Shown here piece by piece: positions 4,169 to 5,979 of a DNA stretch of 5,979 nt. Each line of letters opens with the position of its first letter. The first letter of the stretch is position 1. The notes below the pieces were generated by a model that made no database searches, was not told where the DNA came from, and was given only the letters and a program-made list of their open reading frames with translations. The position numbers and the translations under genes were made by a program. The stretch covers positions 1 to 5,979 of the forward strand of contig CAZKDJ010000236.1 in assembly GCA_964551295.1 (NCBI GenBank). Direction: 5' to 3'. The DNA is from JAFGED01 sp964551295 (lineage in GTDB: Bacteria > Chloroflexota > Anaerolineae > B4-G1).

Positions 4169-5788
4169 CTAGCGCCGCCGGAAGTACGGCACACAGAAGG
4201 CATTGGAGCAGTGAGCCATCTTCAGGTTGGTGTTGGTGGCGTCGTAGTAGCTGATCACCGGCAGCCCATCGGTCCCGATGGTGATGGAGGTGTGTGAGCC
4301 GATGTCCCCGGTGCTGTTCAGCGTGGTGCGGGTGGCGGTGGTGCAGGCCGTGTCGGAGCAGTGAGCCACCTTCAGGTTGTCGCTGGCGGCGTCGTAGTAG
4401 CTGATCAGTCCCAGCCCGTCGGCCCCAATGGTGATCGCGGTGTGCGAGCCGATGTTCCCAGCGTCCAGCACGGCGTAGGTGGCGACGGTGCAGAAGGCGT
4501 TGGAGCAGTGGGCCACCATCAGGCAGCCGGCGGTGGAGTCGTAGTAGCTGATCAATCCTCGCCCGTCGGCACCGATGACGATAGAGGTGTCTGTGCCAAC
4601 GCTGTTAGTGCTGTCCAGCGTGTTGAGGGTGGCGGCGGTGCAGGCGGTGTTGGAGCAATGGGCAACCTTCAGGTCGGCGTTGGTGGAATCGTAGTAGCTG
4701 ATTAGCCCTAGCCCGTCGGCCCCGATGGCGATAGAGGTGTGCGCGCCGACGACCCCGGTGCTGTCCAGTGTGTTGAGGGTGGCAGCGGTGCAGGCGGTGT
4801 TGGAGCAGTGGGCCACCTTCAGGTTACCGTTGGTGGAGTCATAGTAGCTGATCAATCCCAGCCCGTCGGCCCCGATGACAATTGAGGTGTACGCGCCGAC
4901 ATCCCCGCCGCTGTCCAGCGTGGTCGCCGTGTTGCCGGCGCTGCACGTCGTGTTGCCGCAGTGAAGCACCTTCAGGGCGGAATTCGTATAGTCGTAGTAG
5001 CTGATCAGCCCTCGCCCGTCGGCGCCGATGGCGATAGAGGTGTACGCGCCGACGATGTCGTCGCCGTCTGGCGTGTTGAGGGTGGCGGCGGTACAGGCGG
5101 TGTTGGAGCAGTGGGCCACCTTCAGGTCGGCGTTGGTGGAATCGTAGTAGCTGATCAGCCCTAGCCCATCGGCCCCGATGGTGATAGAGGTATCCCAACC
5201 GACGGTGCCGGTGCTGTCCAGCGTGGTGATGTAGTTGGCAGCCGGGGCAGCGCGGTTGTAGATAGTGTCGTCATCTACCCCGTCGGCAAAGCCGGCGGGC
5301 ACGCCGGTCAGGCCGGACCAGGGGGCCTTGGGGGCGTAGAGGGCGTAGGGCGCGGCGGTGAGCGCCTGGCGCGGGTCGAGTGTGGTATAGCCGCCGCTGC
5401 CGGTTGGACAGCGCACCGCGATCTGCAGCCAGCGCGCATTCCCCCAAAAGGCCGTGCTGCCAAAGTCCAGATCCACGGTGAACAATCCCTCGCTTAGCGC
5501 CACACCCGTCTCGGTCTGGGTCGTGCTGATCTGGTTGCCCCCCTCGGCCGCGTCCCACAGGATGAACTGGAAGTCGCACGCGCCGGTGTGGGGGACGCCG
5601 GCTTGGTTGAGTTTCCCCTGGTAGGTGAAACCTGTACCGAGCGGAGTCTCAGGGCCGCCCAGATCCCCTACGATGTCTGGCGATTGGGGTTCCTGGGCCA
5701 GGGAACTGGCCCGGGCGGTAATGGTGGCCAGCGAGGCCAACACCGCCAGAACGATACCTGGAGCGATCCACTTCATTTTTCCGGTCAT
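4169..5788 (-). CDS. Secreted seven-repeat (probable beta-propeller) protein with N-terminal YQGxL domain
   Basis: Protein of 539 residues, probably extracellular. Residues 1-27 look like a signal peptide (KMKW, hydrophobic 8-23, cleavage after ARA27). Residues ~52-152 are a domain common in exported and tail-fibre-like proteins: GFTYQGKL, TGACDFQFILWDA, GLFTVDLDFG, RWLQIAVRC, then TLDPRQALTAAPYALYA. A linker with SGLTGVPAGFADGVDDDT follows. Residues ~188-532 hold seven ~50-residue repeats with core TSIxIGADGLGLISYYDSTNxxLKVAHCSNTACT; ISYYD begins at 212, 262, 313, 363, 413, 462 and 512. Each repeat carries a CX4C pair (e.g. C227/C232, C527/C532), likely a disulfide. Seven repeats of this length suit a seven-bladed propeller. 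The final repeat stops after its cysteines, and the ITTLDSTG strand before the first repeat could close the ring. The chain ends in VPYFRRR without an LPLVLR tail. ATG at 5788 has AAGGAG (5797-5802) 8 nt upstream. Ligand unknown; binding or adhesion is a guess. Confidence 0.88.
   Translation of the reverse strand: MTGKMKWIAPGIVLAVLASLATITARASSLAQEPQSPDIVGDLGGPETPLGTGFTYQGKLNQAGVPHTGACDFQFILWDAAEGGNQISTTQTETGVALSEGLFTVDLDFGSTAFWGNARWLQIAVRCPTGSGGYTTLDPRQALTAAPYALYAPKAPWSGLTGVPAGFADGVDDDTIYNRAAPAANYITTLDSTGTVGWDTSITIGADGLGLISYYDSTNADLKVAHCSNTACTAATLNTPDGDDIVGAYTSIAIGADGRGLISYYDYTNSALKVLHCGNTTCSAGNTATTLDSGGDVGAYTSIVIGADGLGLISYYDSTNGNLKVAHCSNTACTAATLNTLDSTGVVGAHTSIAIGADGLGLISYYDSTNADLKVAHCSNTACTAATLNTLDSTNSVGTDTSIVIGADGRGLISYYDSTAGCLMVAHCSNAFCTVATYAVLDAGNIGSHTAITIGADGLGLISYYDAASDNLKVAHCSDTACTTATRTTLNSTGDIGSHTSITIGTDGLPVISYYDATNTNLKMAHCSNAFCVPYFRRR
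4193..5227 (-). repeat. Seven tandem ~150-bp coding repeats
   Basis: In-frame direct repeats of 49-51 codons encode the propeller units (residues ~188-532). The spacing of the ISYYD codons is 50, 51, 50, 50, 49 and 50 codons. Repeats differ in how alike they are at DNA level. The stretches 4619-4738 and 5072-5191, three units apart, differ at only about 6 of 120 positions, counting by eye, whereas the outermost repeats near 4200-4500 are more diverged. This points to recent duplication or gene conversion among inner copies. Confidence 0.85.
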
Positions 5789-5818
5789 TTCAGTTTCTCC
5801 TTCATAAATTTACTATAG

Positions 5819-5979
5819 TTAGCGCCTACCCTGCTCTTCTCCCTTGCGCTCCACGCGCCGGGGACTGAACTGGGTTCCCAGAAATGCGATTAGCGCCTCC
5901 AGGCTGGGAAAGTTAAGCCGTTGGCCGTCACCGGTGCTTTCCAGCGATGCGCGCCAGACGAGTCGTCCATCTTCCTCCG
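5819..5979 (-). CDS. 3' end of a small protein gene, cut by the window edge (WRASLE...SLEALIAFL type)
   Basis: The last 52 codons of an open frame run off the window end; the first complete codon visible ends at 5977. The product reads EEDGRLVWRASLESTGDGQR, then LNFPSLEALIAFLGTQFS and a basic tail ending KGEEQGRR. The DGRLVWRASLE...F.SLEALIAFL pattern resembles short proteins I associate with Chloroflexota, in which a small beta sheet is followed by a helix; their function is unknown. Nothing here suggests a membrane segment or secretion, but the N-terminus is not seen. The stop (5819-5821) is 30 nt before the ATG of the propeller gene, same strand, so it is probably the preceding gene of that operon. 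The other two minus-strand frames have early stops. Confidence 0.7.
   Translation of the reverse strand, partial: EEDGRLVWRASLESTGDGQRLNFPSLEALIAFLGTQFSPRRVERKGEEQGRR

Noticed and set aside
4361..5198. Several plus- and minus-strand open frames across the repeat region
   Set aside because: They are repeats of the same shadow peptide produced by the tandem units in other frames.
4193..5227. The evenly spaced repeats as a CRISPR array
   Set aside because: The ~150-bp units are continuous coding sequence in one frame with conserved residues throughout; there are no short identical repeats with unique spacers.

Overview
The window looks like a piece of a Chloroflexota genome (Anaerolineae/Caldilineales-like), probably free-living and heterotrophic. 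This is inferred from protein style, not proven. The signs are moderately high GC, strong AAAGGAG-type ribosome binding sites on every gene, secreted proteins with the YQGxL...TLDPRQxLTAAPYALYA domain and ISYYD...LKVAHC repeats, a small secreted protein ending in IYLPLVLR, and a C-terminal fragment of the WRASLE...SLEALIAFL type. All supported genes lie on the minus strand, so transcription runs from high to low coordinates.

Region A (5979 to about 3863) holds an envelope or secreted-protein cluster. It contains the 3' end of a small cytoplasmic-looking protein (52 residues visible), then 30 nt later a 539-residue secreted protein, then 21 nt later a 94-residue secreted protein. The 539-residue protein has a signal peptide, a YQGxL domain and seven ~50-residue repeats, each with a CX4C pair, and is best read as a seven-bladed beta-propeller. 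Short gaps and good ribosome binding sites suggest one transcript, with a promoter outside the window.

Region B (3862 to 3395) has no intact gene. It holds a 41-nt near-perfect GC-rich hairpin (3759-3799), a probable frameshifted remnant of an unrecognised gene (3494-3710), and a perfect 8-bp inverted repeat (3418-3438) just upstream of the next operon.

Region C (3394 to 43) is a tight three-gene operon: an iron-containing alcohol dehydrogenase family enzyme, a membrane protein with two DUF3592-like soluble segments, and an enolase-superfamily enzyme of the mandelate racemase/muconate lactonizing type. An enolase-superfamily acid-sugar dehydratase or racemase beside a group III alcohol dehydrogenase suggests small-scale catabolism of a sugar acid or related hydroxy acid. 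The membrane protein between them has no obvious part in that chemistry.

No complete new defence or mobile system is visible. The most interesting signals are the homogenised propeller repeats, the possible LPLVLR export or anchoring tail, the in-frame C/G-rich palindromic insertion in the enolase-superfamily gene with a possible second copy in region B, the altered metal-ligand motif of the dehydrogenase, and the frameshifted remnant.
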